Shown piece after piece: positions 45,581-56,040 of a stretch of 64,000 nucleotides of DNA. This DNA comes from Pseudomonas fluorescens Q2-87 (lineage in GTDB: Bacteria > Pseudomonadota > Gammaproteobacteria > Pseudomonadales > Pseudomonadaceae), in contig NZ_CM001558.1 in assembly GCF_000281895.1 (NCBI RefSeq), forward strand, positions 2,236,556 to 2,300,555, written 5' to 3'. How positions within the stretch are numbered: the stretch's first letter is position 1; each line of letters starts with the position of its first letter. The notes below the pieces were generated by a model. It was not told where the DNA came from, made no database searches, and saw only the letters and a program-made list of their open reading frames with translations. The position numbers and the translations under genes were made by a program.

Positions 45581-46639
45581 TTATGTTTGCTCGCGAACTT
45601 GGGTTTGGTTTTGTGGTAGATTTTCCCAACGGCTTCTATTGACTCTCAGTTTAATTCGTGAGACTTCTGTGCGTTGTATATTCAGAAAGTCGTGTCTAGC
45701 GCCCTTCGTTAAACCAAGTTTATTTGCTTCAAGTGTCTTGGCTTCAAGTTTTTCTAATTGCGATTTGAGCAACGATTTCAATTTAGGATCAGCCCGGTCT
45801 GGGGTGTCTGGATTTTCGGAAAAATATTTTTTCCATTTGTCTGATAGCTCTTTATTCTTAGCTCTTTTATTGCGTATTCTAGCCGTGTCCGTGTGTGTTG
45901 AAAGTTTTTTGGTTGAGTGAAAACCTTCCTTCTCATATATGAGCGTTTTTCTTCTTGTCACCGCTGACGAGGTGGCTTCGCTGGCACTGATAGATGAATA
46001 TTTTTTGTTTGGGTCAAATGACCTGATTTTGGGCGGACTGCGCGAAATAACTTTCAGTTGTAATCTCAGTTGCCCCCATCCATATGAGTTCGCAATAGCA
46101 ATCCGAACATTCCCACTCGGATCATACCGATTAACCGGATCATTCCCACAATAAGCATACGCATTGATCCCCCCATCCCCAAAAGGACTCAACTCATCCG
46201 GACTGTTGAACCGCATCAACACCGGATTAAAAGCCCGGTTACCCTGTCCCAACAAATAATGCCCAGTTATCGATTCAGGCCGCTCCCCGTTGAAGCCGAG
46301 CAGACAACTCAAACCGCTTTCCCCTGTGCGATAACCGTAGGCGGTATAGGCCATCTGTCGCGAGTCTGCATCCGCCACTGTCCTGAGCAACGAACGTTGT
46401 TGATCCGTTGCCAACAGCGTCGTCTCGGCGGCGGCGGCGGCGGTGCCTGATCGTTGCGCCAGCGGCTGGGGGCCGTGACGCATGATTGTCAGCTGCGATT
46501 GATCCTCTATCTCGTTAACCAACTCGTCTTCTTGATAGAAACGTTGTGTACCTGGGTTCTCCAAAGGCTTCAAGCCTACGAGGCGATCCAGTGGGTCATA
46601 TTGATAGCGGCACAGGATTTTCATTGGCGGCGCTGACAT
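45581..46639 (-). CDS. RHS repeat-associated core protein, copy A
   Basis: A 352-residue orphan RHS protein. Residues 1-177 are the RHS core, with PLDRLVGL near the start and RFNSPDELSPFGDGGINAYAYCGNDPVNRYDPSGN at the end. After DPSGN the sequence changes to a lysine-rich tip without known motifs (for example RIRNKRAKNKELSDKWKKYF), encoded by AT-richer DNA. The core is nearly identical to copy B next door, while the tips share nothing. This is the layout of polymorphic toxin tips, but there is no VgrG, signal or long RHS shell and no immunity gene in the 44 bases downstream. The function is unknown. Confidence 0.85.
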   Translation of the reverse strand: MSAPPMKILCRYQYDPLDRLVGLKPLENPGTQRFYQEDELVNEIEDQSQLTIMRHGPQPLAQRSGTAAAAAETTLLATDQQRSLLRTVADADSRQMAYTAYGYRTGESGLSCLLGFNGERPESITGHYLLGQGNRAFNPVLMRFNSPDELSPFGDGGINAYAYCGNDPVNRYDPSGNVRIAIANSYGWGQLRLQLKVISRSPPKIRSFDPNKKYSSISASEATSSAVTRRKTLIYEKEGFHSTKKLSTHTDTARIRNKRAKNKELSDKWKKYFSENPDTPDRADPKLKSLLKSQLEKLEAKTLEANKLGLTKGARHDFLNIQRTEVSRIKLRVNRSRWENLPQNQTQVREQT

Positions 46640-46720
46640 GGGCTGGGTTCTGTTTGGTGAACTGGGCTGTGTCAGACTCGGATATTTTTGGGAGCTCGTC
46701 TACTAGCAGAACTGTTAGTT
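46109..46720. repeat. Direct repeat unit A (RHS core plus about 80 bases upstream)
   Basis: Nearly identical to 47372-47980. It spans the shared core-coding DNA and continues past the start codon to TACTAGCAGAACTGTTAGTT. One difference is an extra GCG triplet in a short alanine-codon run near 46430. The unit boundaries fall exactly where the C-terminal tip begins and about 80 bases before the gene. Confidence 0.85.
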
Positions 46721-46777
46721 CGGAGGGCTATGGGCGGGCTCGGTAGCTGATTCAGGTGAAGAGCAGATACTCTCGCT

Positions 46778-47899
46778 CTATTTCTTGTTCTTGCGAATTG
46801 CCTCGACGGCCCGTTTGTTGTCTTCAAGGAACTGCAGTTTGCCGCCCTGTCGAGCAACTGTAACTCTAGAGTATGCACGGTCACGTTCCATCTGCATGGC
46901 TCTAGTAGCTCTAGTGGCTCTAGTGGCTCTAGGGGCTTTGTTGGCTTGAAGTTCTGCTAAAGCGCTGGTGGCGGTGTGAAAATCAGTTTCAAGACTCTGT
47001 CTTATCGGTACTAGGCTGTCTGGGTATTCCCTTAATAGGTCGTCGATGAGTTCGTCATACTCGCGTGCCTTTATTGTGCGCGCGCCTGAGCCGCTAGAGC
47101 TTTTTGATTGTTGACCATTTCGAGGCGCAAAGGAGCTTCGGGCTGGACCTTCTGCAGGGAATTTTTTTAATCTCTCCGGGGGCTTATTAGGAATGCCAAA
47201 TATTGTTTCGGGTGTTGAGTGATTATTGGCTATCAATTTTACTGATTGGTTGGTTTCGGTTTTGGAGGTGTGGGTAACAATGGGAGGAGTTCTAGTCCTT
47301 GCGGGTCTTTGTATCGGCAAACTAGCTATTTCGGCTAATGCGTTACGCCTTTGTATCAGGTGATAAGCAATATTCCCACTCGGATCATACCGATTAACCG
47401 GATCATTCCCACAATAAGCATACGCATTAATCCCCCCATCCCCAAAAGGACTCAACTCATCCGGACTGTTGAACCGCATCAACACCGGATTGAAAGCCCG
47501 GTTACCCTGTCCCAACAAATAATGCCCAGTTATCGATTCAGGCCGCTCCCCGTTGAAGCCGAGCAGACAACTCAAACCGCTTTCCCCTGTGCGATAACCG
47601 TAGGCGGTATAGGCCATCTGTCGCGAGTCTGCATCCGCCACTGTCCTGAGCAACGAACGTTGTTGATCCGTTGCCAACAGCGTCGTCTCGGCGGCGGCGT
47701 CGGTGCCTGATCGTTGCGCCAGCGGCTGGGGGCCGTGACGCATGATTGTCAGCTGCGATTGACCCTCTATCTCGTTAACCAACTCGTCTTCTTGATAGAA
47801 ACGTTGGGTGCCTGGGCTCTCCAAAGGCTTCAAGCCTACGAGGCGATCCAATGGGTCATATTGGTAGCGGCACAGTATTTTCATTGGCGGCGTTGACAT
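46778..47899 (-). CDS. RHS repeat-associated core protein, copy B
   Basis: A 373-residue sibling of copy A. The first 176 residues are almost the same core (one alanine fewer); after DPSGN it has an unrelated Ser/Thr/Pro/Arg-rich tip. Near the end lies a short tandem repeat (RATRATRATRA) from a 9-base DNA repeat around 46903-46935, then a basic terminus (RKNKK). The tip DNA is AT-rich compared with its neighbours. No immunity-like gene follows in the 57 bases before repeat unit A. Tandem duplication with tip replacement is evident; what the tip does is not. Confidence 0.85.
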   Translation of the reverse strand: MSTPPMKILCRYQYDPLDRLVGLKPLESPGTQRFYQEDELVNEIEGQSQLTIMRHGPQPLAQRSGTDAAAETTLLATDQQRSLLRTVADADSRQMAYTAYGYRTGESGLSCLLGFNGERPESITGHYLLGQGNRAFNPVLMRFNSPDELSPFGDGGINAYAYCGNDPVNRYDPSGNIAYHLIQRRNALAEIASLPIQRPARTRTPPIVTHTSKTETNQSVKLIANNHSTPETIFGIPNKPPERLKKFPAEGPARSSFAPRNGQQSKSSSGSGARTIKAREYDELIDDLLREYPDSLVPIRQSLETDFHTATSALAELQANKAPRATRATRATRAMQMERDRAYSRVTVARQGGKLQFLEDNKRAVEAIRKNKK

Positions 47900-47980
47900 G
47901 GGCTGGGTTCTGCTTAGGTGACAGGGCTGTGTCAGGCTCGGATATTTTTGGGAGGACGTCTACTAGCAGAACTGTTAGTT
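47372..47980. repeat. Direct repeat unit B (RHS core plus about 80 bases upstream)
   Basis: Second copy of the unit described at 46109-46720, offset by 1260-1263 bases. High identity points to a recent duplication or ongoing gene conversion. Confidence 0.85.
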
Positions 47981-48037
47981 GGATACGGCGCTTCTGGTGG
48001 GGTTACCCTGAGGTTTTGCGCTGTGGCTGAGGGCCCC

Positions 48038-48127
48038 TTCGCGAGCAGGCTCGCTCCCACAGGGGATTGGCGGTGCAGGATTTGTATTCGCCGTATATCC
48101 CCTGTGGGAGCGGGCTTGCTCGCGAAG
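48038..48127. repeat. REPIN, family 1
   Basis: Inverted pair of family-1 cores (left one degenerate, GAGCAGGCTCGC) just downstream of preA and upstream of RHS copy B. Confidence 0.8.
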
Positions 48128-48151
48128 AGGCCAGCCCAGACGCCTCAAATC

Positions 48152-49426
48152 TCAAGCTGTTACATGATAGGGATTGCGCGGATCATGGTTCCAATCCAGG
48201 AACGGCTTGCCGGTGTCGACCGTCACCATTTCGATGCAGTCCTGCACCGGGCAGGTGATCTGGCAGAGGTTGCAGCCCACACATTCCTCATCGATCACTT
48301 CATATTTACGGGTGCCGTCGGCCTGCTTGAGGCTGGCGATGGCCTGGTGTGAGGTGTCCTCGCAGGCGATGTGGCAGCGGCCGCAACCGATGCAGGCCTC
48401 TTGGTCGATTTTCGCGATGACCTGGTAGTTGATGTCCAGGTACTTCCAATCGGTGGTGTTGCCCACCGCGCGGCCGGAGAAGGCCTGGAGGTTGGCGTGG
48501 CCGTGGTCGTCCATCCAGCGCGACAGGCCGTCCTTCATCTCTTCGACGATGCGAAAACCATGCAGCATCGCCGCCGTGCACACCTGCACCGCGCCGCTGC
48601 CCAGAGCGATGAATTCCGCCGCGTCGCGCCAGCTGCCGATGCCGCCGATGCCGCAGATCGGCAAGCCTTGGGTCTGCGGGTCGCGGGCGATTTCGGCGAC
48701 CATGTTCAATGCGATGGGCTTGACCGCCGAGCCACAATAACCGCCGTGGGTGCTCTGGCTGCCGACGCTGGGCAGGGCGACCATGCGGTCCAGGTCGACG
48801 CTGGTGATGGAGTTGATGGTGTTGATCAGCGACACCGCATCCGCGCCGCCTCGATGGGCCGCTCGGGCGGCGACGCGGATGTCGGTAATGTTCGGCGTGA
48901 GCTTGACGATTACCGGCAACGAGCAATAGGTCTTGCACCAACGGGTCACTTGCTCGACGTATTCCGGCACCTGGCCGACCGCCGCGCCCATGCCGCGCTC
49001 CGGCATGCCATGGGGGCAGCCGAAGTTCAGCTCAATGCCGTCGGCGCCGGTGGCTTCCACCAAGGGCAGGATGCGTTTCCACGACTCCTCGACGCAGGGC
49101 ACCATCAGCGACACGATCAAGGCCCGATCCGGCCAATCCTTTTTCACCTGGGTGATTTCCCGCAGGTTGATTTCCAAGGAGCGGTCGGTGATCAGCTCGA
49201 TGTTATTGATGCCCAGTACCTCGCGATTGGCACCGTAGTGGGCCGAATAGCGCGACGACACGTTCACCGCGGCGGGATCCTCGCCAAGGGTTTTCCAGAC
49301 CACGCCACCCCAGCCGGCCTCAAAGGCGCGGACCACGTTGTAGGCCTTGTCGGTGGGCGGCGCGGAGGCCAGCCAGAACGGATTGGGGGCTTTGATGCCA
49401 GCGAAGACAATCGACAGATCGGCCAT
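48152..49426 (-). CDS. preA: NAD-dependent dihydropyrimidine dehydrogenase subunit PreA
   Basis: A 424-residue protein. A dihydroorotate dehydrogenase-like FMN barrel comes first (ELNFGCPHGMPERGMGAAVGQ, with GIGGIGSWRDAAEFIALGSGAVQVCTA binding phosphate). A C-terminal 2x[4Fe-4S] ferredoxin follows (CIGCGRCHIACEDTSHQAI and CVGCNLCQITCPVQDCI). With PreT it reduces uracil and thymine to dihydropyrimidines using NADH, the first step of reductive degradation. The start directly follows the preT stop, so they are one operon. Confidence 0.95.
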   Translation of the reverse strand: MADLSIVFAGIKAPNPFWLASAPPTDKAYNVVRAFEAGWGGVVWKTLGEDPAAVNVSSRYSAHYGANREVLGINNIELITDRSLEINLREITQVKKDWPDRALIVSLMVPCVEESWKRILPLVEATGADGIELNFGCPHGMPERGMGAAVGQVPEYVEQVTRWCKTYCSLPVIVKLTPNITDIRVAARAAHRGGADAVSLINTINSITSVDLDRMVALPSVGSQSTHGGYCGSAVKPIALNMVAEIARDPQTQGLPICGIGGIGSWRDAAEFIALGSGAVQVCTAAMLHGFRIVEEMKDGLSRWMDDHGHANLQAFSGRAVGNTTDWKYLDINYQVIAKIDQEACIGCGRCHIACEDTSHQAIASLKQADGTRKYEVIDEECVGCNLCQITCPVQDCIEMVTVDTGKPFLDWNHDPRNPYHVTA

Positions 49427-50794
49427 TTACGCAGCCTCCACGTTGAGCATGAGTTGAGCGTTGATCGCCTCGGCAGCGAGCTTGCCATGCTGCACCGCTT
49501 GTACCGTGAGGTCCTGATCCAGACTGGTGCAATCGCCGCCGGCATAGACCCCGGGAATGCTGGTGCGCAGCTGTTCATCCACCAGAATCCGTCCATCCTG
49601 GCGCTTGAGTTCCCGGGCCAGGGGATCTACCAGTGCGTCGTCATCGAACGCCTGGCCGATGGCTTTGAAAATGGCGTCGGCGGGCAGGTCGAAGGTTTCG
49701 GCGCTGGCAATCAACCGGCCACTTTCAAGGTGGGTGCGGGAGAAGCGCATGCCCCGCACATGTCCGGCGTCATCGAGCAATACCTGTTGCGGCTGGGCCC
49801 AGGTCAGCAGGCGCACCTGATTGGCCTTGGCGATGTCCTGTTCGTGAACGGTGGCGCCCATGTCCTCCAGGCCGCGGCGGTACACCAGGTTGACATCGCG
49901 AGCGCCGAGACGGGCCATTTGCACGGCCATGTCGATGGCGGTGTTACCGGCGCCGAGCACGATGCAGCGGTCGGCCAAGGGCAACTGGCTGAGATCGTCG
50001 GCCTGGCGCAGTTCGCGAATGTACTCGGTCGCGGCGAGCAGGCCTGGTGCGTATTCATCGCTCAGGCCCAGTTGTTTGCTGGCGGCCAGGCCAAGGCCGA
50101 GGAACACCGCGTCGAACTGTTGATGCAGATCGCTCAGGCTCAGGTTTGCACCGAGCTTCTGACCGTGGCGGATTTCGATGCCGCCGATCTCAAGAAGAAA
50201 GTCCAGTTCGCGCTGGGCGTAATCGTCCACCAGCTTGTATTTGGCGATGCCGTATTCGTTGAGGCCACCAGCCTTCTCACGGGCTTCGAAAATCACCACG
50301 TCATGACCGTGCATCGCGCTGCGGTGGGCGCAGGACAAGCCCGCCGGGCCGGCACCCACCACTGCGATGCGCTTGCCGGTGCTGGCTGCACGCTTGAACG
50401 GGTGTTCAGTGAAGTGGGCGTTGTCCACGGCATAGCGCTGCAACTGGCCGATCAACACCGGCGCACATTCATGTGCGTTATTGCGCACGCAGGCTTGCTG
50501 GCAAAGGATCTCCGTCGGGCAGACCCGAGCGCAGCTGCCGCCGAGGATATTGGCCGAAAGAATCTTTTTCGCCGCACCCTGAACGTTGTCCTGGTGAATG
50601 TTGCGAATGAACGAGGGGATATCGATCTCGCTCGGACAGGCGTTCACGCAGGGCGCGTCGTAGCAATACAGGCAACGGGAGGCTTCCAGGTGGGCCTGGC
50701 GCGCGTTGAGCGGTGGCGCCAGGTCACTGAAGCGGGCGGCGAGGGTGGCCGGGTCTTCCAAAGAATGGGGGAGATGATTCAAGGGCTGGATCAT
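49427..50794 (-). CDS. preT: NAD-dependent dihydropyrimidine dehydrogenase subunit PreT
   Basis: A 455-residue GltD-like protein. The N-terminal Fe-S domain has CLYCYDAPCVNACP and CARVCPTEILCQQACVR. The FAD motif is VVGAGPAGLSCAHR, and the NAD site is VLGAGNTAIDMAVQMARLGA. It takes electrons from NADH and passes them through FAD and Fe-S clusters to PreA. GAGG precedes the ATG. Its stop abuts the preA start. It is separated from the dihydropyrimidinase gene upstream by a REPIN. Confidence 0.95.
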   Translation of the reverse strand: MIQPLNHLPHSLEDPATLAARFSDLAPPLNARQAHLEASRCLYCYDAPCVNACPSEIDIPSFIRNIHQDNVQGAAKKILSANILGGSCARVCPTEILCQQACVRNNAHECAPVLIGQLQRYAVDNAHFTEHPFKRAASTGKRIAVVGAGPAGLSCAHRSAMHGHDVVIFEAREKAGGLNEYGIAKYKLVDDYAQRELDFLLEIGGIEIRHGQKLGANLSLSDLHQQFDAVFLGLGLAASKQLGLSDEYAPGLLAATEYIRELRQADDLSQLPLADRCIVLGAGNTAIDMAVQMARLGARDVNLVYRRGLEDMGATVHEQDIAKANQVRLLTWAQPQQVLLDDAGHVRGMRFSRTHLESGRLIASAETFDLPADAIFKAIGQAFDDDALVDPLARELKRQDGRILVDEQLRTSIPGVYAGGDCTSLDQDLTVQAVQHGKLAAEAINAQLMLNVEAA

Positions 50795-50863
50795 GGAATG
50801 GCCTCACGGTGTTTGAGGTGCTGCCTCTGGTGGGCAGTGGTTTTTCGTTGCCTGGACTGACGC

Positions 50864-50959
50864 CTTCGCGGGCAAGCCCGCTCCCACAAGGGATTTGCTG
50901 CACACCACACCTCTGCGGCTATCCCAGATCCAATGTGGGAGCGGGTTTGCTCGCGAAGG
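50864..50959. repeat. REPIN, family 1
   Basis: Inverted family-1 cores between the dihydropyrimidinase and preT genes, within a same-strand gene series. Confidence 0.8.
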
Positions 50960-50973
50960 CCGAAGGCCTGGAT

Positions 50974-53034
<2,061 letters not shown>

Positions 53035-54519
53035 ATGACCAGATCAACAGTGACTGAGCGCGACGGATTGTTCGAGCTTGAAGCCGGCAACGACGTCCTC
53101 GACAGCCCCCGTTATAACCACGATATCGCGCCGACCAAGGTGCACGAGCGAACCTGGAACAAATGGCACATCACCGCGTTGTGGGTGGGCATGGCGATCT
53201 GCGTGCCGACCTACACCCTCGGTGGCGTGCTCACGGCCTATTTCGGCCTGACGGTGGGCGAGGCGCTGCTGGCGATCCTGTTCGCCAATATCATCGTGTT
53301 GATTCCCCTGACCCTGAACGCTTTTGCCGGGACCAAGTACGGCATTCCGTTTCCGGTGCTGTTGCGTTCGTCCTTCGGTGTCATTGGCTCGAATGTGCCG
53401 TGCCTGATCCGCGCGCTGGTGGCGTGTGGCTGGTTCGGCATCCAGACCATGTTCGGAGGATTGGCGATCCACTTGTTCCTGGGCTCGGTGTTTGAAGGCT
53501 GGAAGAGCCTGGGCGGCACCGGTGAAGTGATTGGCTTCATGGTGTTCTGGGTCATTAACCTGTGGGTGGTGTTGCGCGGTGCCGAATCGATCAAGTGGCT
53601 GGAAACCTTGTCCGCGCCGCTGCTGGTGCTGGTGGGGGCCGGCCTGTTGGTATGGGCGTTGCCCAATGTCTCCCTGACCGAACTGATGGCGGTCCCGGCC
53701 AAGCGTCCTGAAGGCGCCGGGGTGACCAGCTACTTCCTCGCCGGGCTGACGGCCATGGTCGGTTTCTGGGCGACCCTGTCGTTGAACATTCCTGACTTCA
53801 GCCGTTATGCCAAGAGCCAGAAGGACCAGATCGTGGGGCAGATCATCGGCCTGCCATTAACCATGTTCCTGTTCGCCTCCCTTGGCGTGGTCATGACCGC
53901 CGCCTCGGAAAAACTGGTGGGGGTGACGGTCTCCGATCCAGTGACCTTGATCGGACATATCCAGAGCCCGGTCTGGGTGGCGCTGGCGATGGTGCTGATC
54001 ATCGTCGCCACGCTTTCGACCAATACCGCCGCCAATATCGTCTCACCCACCAACGACTTCCAGAACCTGGCGCCCAAACTGATCGGCCGCACCAAGGCCG
54101 TGATACTCACCGGGCTGGTGGGATTGGCGCTGATGGCCCACGAACTGCTGAAGAAACTCGGCCTGATCGTGTCCGAGGTCAGCCTTGAGTCGGTTTATTC
54201 CAACTGGCTGCTGGGCTATTCGAGTTTGCTGGGGCCGATTGCCGGGATCATGGTGGTGGATTATTTCCTGATCAAGAAACAGCAACTGGACCTGGCCGGC
54301 TTGTACCGCGATGACGTGTATCCGGCGTGGAACTGGAACGGCTTCATCGCCTTTGGCGTACCGGTGGTGCTGACGCTGTTGTCCCTGGGCAGCGATGCGT
54401 TCAGCTGGTTCTACAGCTACGGCTGGTTCACCGGCTCGGCGCTGGGCGGGGTGATTTATTACGGGTTGTGCAGTTTGCAGGGCGCCAGTCCCGCCGTCGT
54501 TAAATCACCCCTGCAATAA
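53035..54519 (+). CDS. NCS1 family nucleobase/hydantoin permease
   Basis: A 494-residue inner-membrane protein with 12 hydrophobic segments of the nucleobase:cation symporter 1 family, like Mhp1. Family marks are SPRYNHDIAPTKVHERTWNKWHITALWVGMAICVPTYTLGG near the start, ACGWFGIQTMFGG, and NIPDFSRYAKSQKDQ. GGAG lies six bases before the ATG. With dihydropyrimidinase on one side and the amidohydrolase on the other, it probably imports uracil, dihydropyrimidines or hydantoins. Confidence 0.93.
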   Translation: MTRSTVTERDGLFELEAGNDVLDSPRYNHDIAPTKVHERTWNKWHITALWVGMAICVPTYTLGGVLTAYFGLTVGEALLAILFANIIVLIPLTLNAFAGTKYGIPFPVLLRSSFGVIGSNVPCLIRALVACGWFGIQTMFGGLAIHLFLGSVFEGWKSLGGTGEVIGFMVFWVINLWVVLRGAESIKWLETLSAPLLVLVGAGLLVWALPNVSLTELMAVPAKRPEGAGVTSYFLAGLTAMVGFWATLSLNIPDFSRYAKSQKDQIVGQIIGLPLTMFLFASLGVVMTAASEKLVGVTVSDPVTLIGHIQSPVWVALAMVLIIVATLSTNTAANIVSPTNDFQNLAPKLIGRTKAVILTGLVGLALMAHELLKKLGLIVSEVSLESVYSNWLLGYSSLLGPIAGIMVVDYFLIKKQQLDLAGLYRDDVYPAWNWNGFIAFGVPVVLTLLSLGSDAFSWFYSYGWFTGSALGGVIYYGLCSLQGASPAVVKSPLQ

Positions 54520-54538
54520 CAGATGGATGCGGTCGAAT

Positions 54539-54626
54539 GTGGGAGCGGGCTTGCTCGCGAATGCGGTGGGTCAGCCAGCAGTGATGTCGACTGACCCACC
54601 GCATTCGCGAGCAAGCCCGCTCCCAC
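54539..54626. repeat. REPIN, family 1, with 36-bp perfect arms
   Basis: Arms 54539-54574 and 54591-54626 are exact inverted copies over 36 bases with a 16-base loop. The symmetry extends beyond the REP core to GGTGGGTCAG. It lies between the NCS1 permease and the amidohydrolase. It is the most perfect REPIN in the window, consistent with a recently moved copy. Confidence 0.9.
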
Positions 54627-54671
54627 ACTGAACCGCGTTGAGATTGAGATAACTGGTTTAAGGAGATCCCC

Positions 54672-55955
54672 ATGAACGCTGCCATCGACGTCCTACAGTC
54701 CACCCTCCCGCACATCAACCGCGACCGCCTGTGGCAATCGCTCATGGACCTGGCGCAGCTCGGGGCCACGGTCAAGGGCGGGGTGTGCCGGCTGGCCCTG
54801 ACCGACCTGGACCGCCAGGCCCGGGATCTGTTCGTGCAATGGACCGAGGCGGCCGGCTGCACGGTCAGCATCGATGCGGTGGGCAATATCTTCGCCCGCC
54901 GCCCGGGACGCAATCCGAACCTGCCGCCGGTGATGACCGGCAGCCACATCGACACCCAGCCCACCGGCGGCAAGTTCGATGGTTGCTTTGGCGTGCTGTC
55001 CGGGCTGGAAGTGTTGCGCACCCTCAATGACCTGAACATCGAAACCGAAGCACCGCTTGAAGTGGTGGTGTGGACCAACGAAGAAGGCTCGCGCTTCGCC
55101 CCATGCATGATGGGCTCCGGCGTGTTCGCGGAAAAATTCACCCTTGAGGAAACCCTGGCCAAGACCGACGCCGAAGGCATCACGGTGGGGCAGGCGTTGA
55201 ACGCCATCGGCTATGCTGGCCCGCGCCCGGTCAGTGGCCATGCGGTGGGCGCCTATTTCGAGGCGCACATCGAACAGGGGCCGATCCTCGAAGACGAGGG
55301 CAAGACCATCGGCGTGGTGATGGGCGCGCTGGGGCAGAAATGGTTCGACCTGACCTTGCGTGGCGTCGAAGCCCACGCCGGCCCGACCCCGATGCACCTG
55401 CGCAAGGACGCCCTGGTGGGGGCCTCGATCATCGTCGGCGCCGTCAATCGCGCCGCCCTCGGCCATCAACCCCATGCCTGCGGCACGGTCGGTTGCCTGC
55501 AGGCCTATCCGGGGTCGCGCAATGTCATCCCTGGCGAAGTGCGCATGACCCTGGACTTCCGTCATCTGGAACCGGCGCGGCTGGACTCGATGATTGCCGA
55601 GGTCAAGCAGATGATCGAAGACACCTGCCGGCAACATGGCCTGACCTATGAACTGAAACCCACCGCCGACTTCCCGCCGCTGTATTTTGACAAAGGCTGC
55701 GTCGACGCCGTGCGCGGCGCTGCCCAGGGGTTGGGCCTGTCGCATCTGGACATCGTCAGCGGTGCCGGTCATGACGCAATTTTCCTCGCCGAACTGGGCC
55801 CGGCCGGCATGATCTTCGTACCCTGCGAGGGCGGTATCAGCCACAACGAAATCGAAAACGCCGCCCCCGACGACCTTGCCGCCGGCTGCGCGGTGCTGTT
55901 GCGCGCCATGCTCGCCGCCTCCCAGGCCATTGCCGAGGGGCGCATGGCGGCATGA
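54672..55955 (+). CDS. Zn-dependent amidase, N-carbamoyl-beta-alanine amidohydrolase type
   Basis: A 427-residue M20-family amidase (HyuC/PydC-like). Metal ligands are seen in GSHIDTQPTGGKFDGCFGVLSGLE and VVWTNEEGSRFAPCMMGSGVF, a dimerisation domain with GVEAHAGPTPM and DFRHLEPARLDSM, and the last ligand in SGAGHDAIFLAE. It hydrolyses N-carbamoyl-beta-alanine (or beta-aminoisobutyrate) to beta-alanine, CO2 and ammonia, the third step after PreTA and dihydropyrimidinase. AAGGAGA precedes the start. Confidence 0.93.
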   Translation: MNAAIDVLQSTLPHINRDRLWQSLMDLAQLGATVKGGVCRLALTDLDRQARDLFVQWTEAAGCTVSIDAVGNIFARRPGRNPNLPPVMTGSHIDTQPTGGKFDGCFGVLSGLEVLRTLNDLNIETEAPLEVVVWTNEEGSRFAPCMMGSGVFAEKFTLEETLAKTDAEGITVGQALNAIGYAGPRPVSGHAVGAYFEAHIEQGPILEDEGKTIGVVMGALGQKWFDLTLRGVEAHAGPTPMHLRKDALVGASIIVGAVNRAALGHQPHACGTVGCLQAYPGSRNVIPGEVRMTLDFRHLEPARLDSMIAEVKQMIEDTCRQHGLTYELKPTADFPPLYFDKGCVDAVRGAAQGLGLSHLDIVSGAGHDAIFLAELGPAGMIFVPCEGGISHNEIENAAPDDLAAGCAVLLRAMLAASQAIAEGRMAA

Positions 55956-56040
55956 ATGGCGCGCTGCACTAACGTCACCCCATGTGGTCGTAACCCTCAA
56001 CGCATCCATGCTTGAAAGGCACTGACCACATGGAGACCCA

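Noticed and set aside
48371..50860. Plus-strand open frame of 829 codons
   Set aside because: Antisense to preA and preT and spanning the junction of both; a shadow of high-GC coding DNA.
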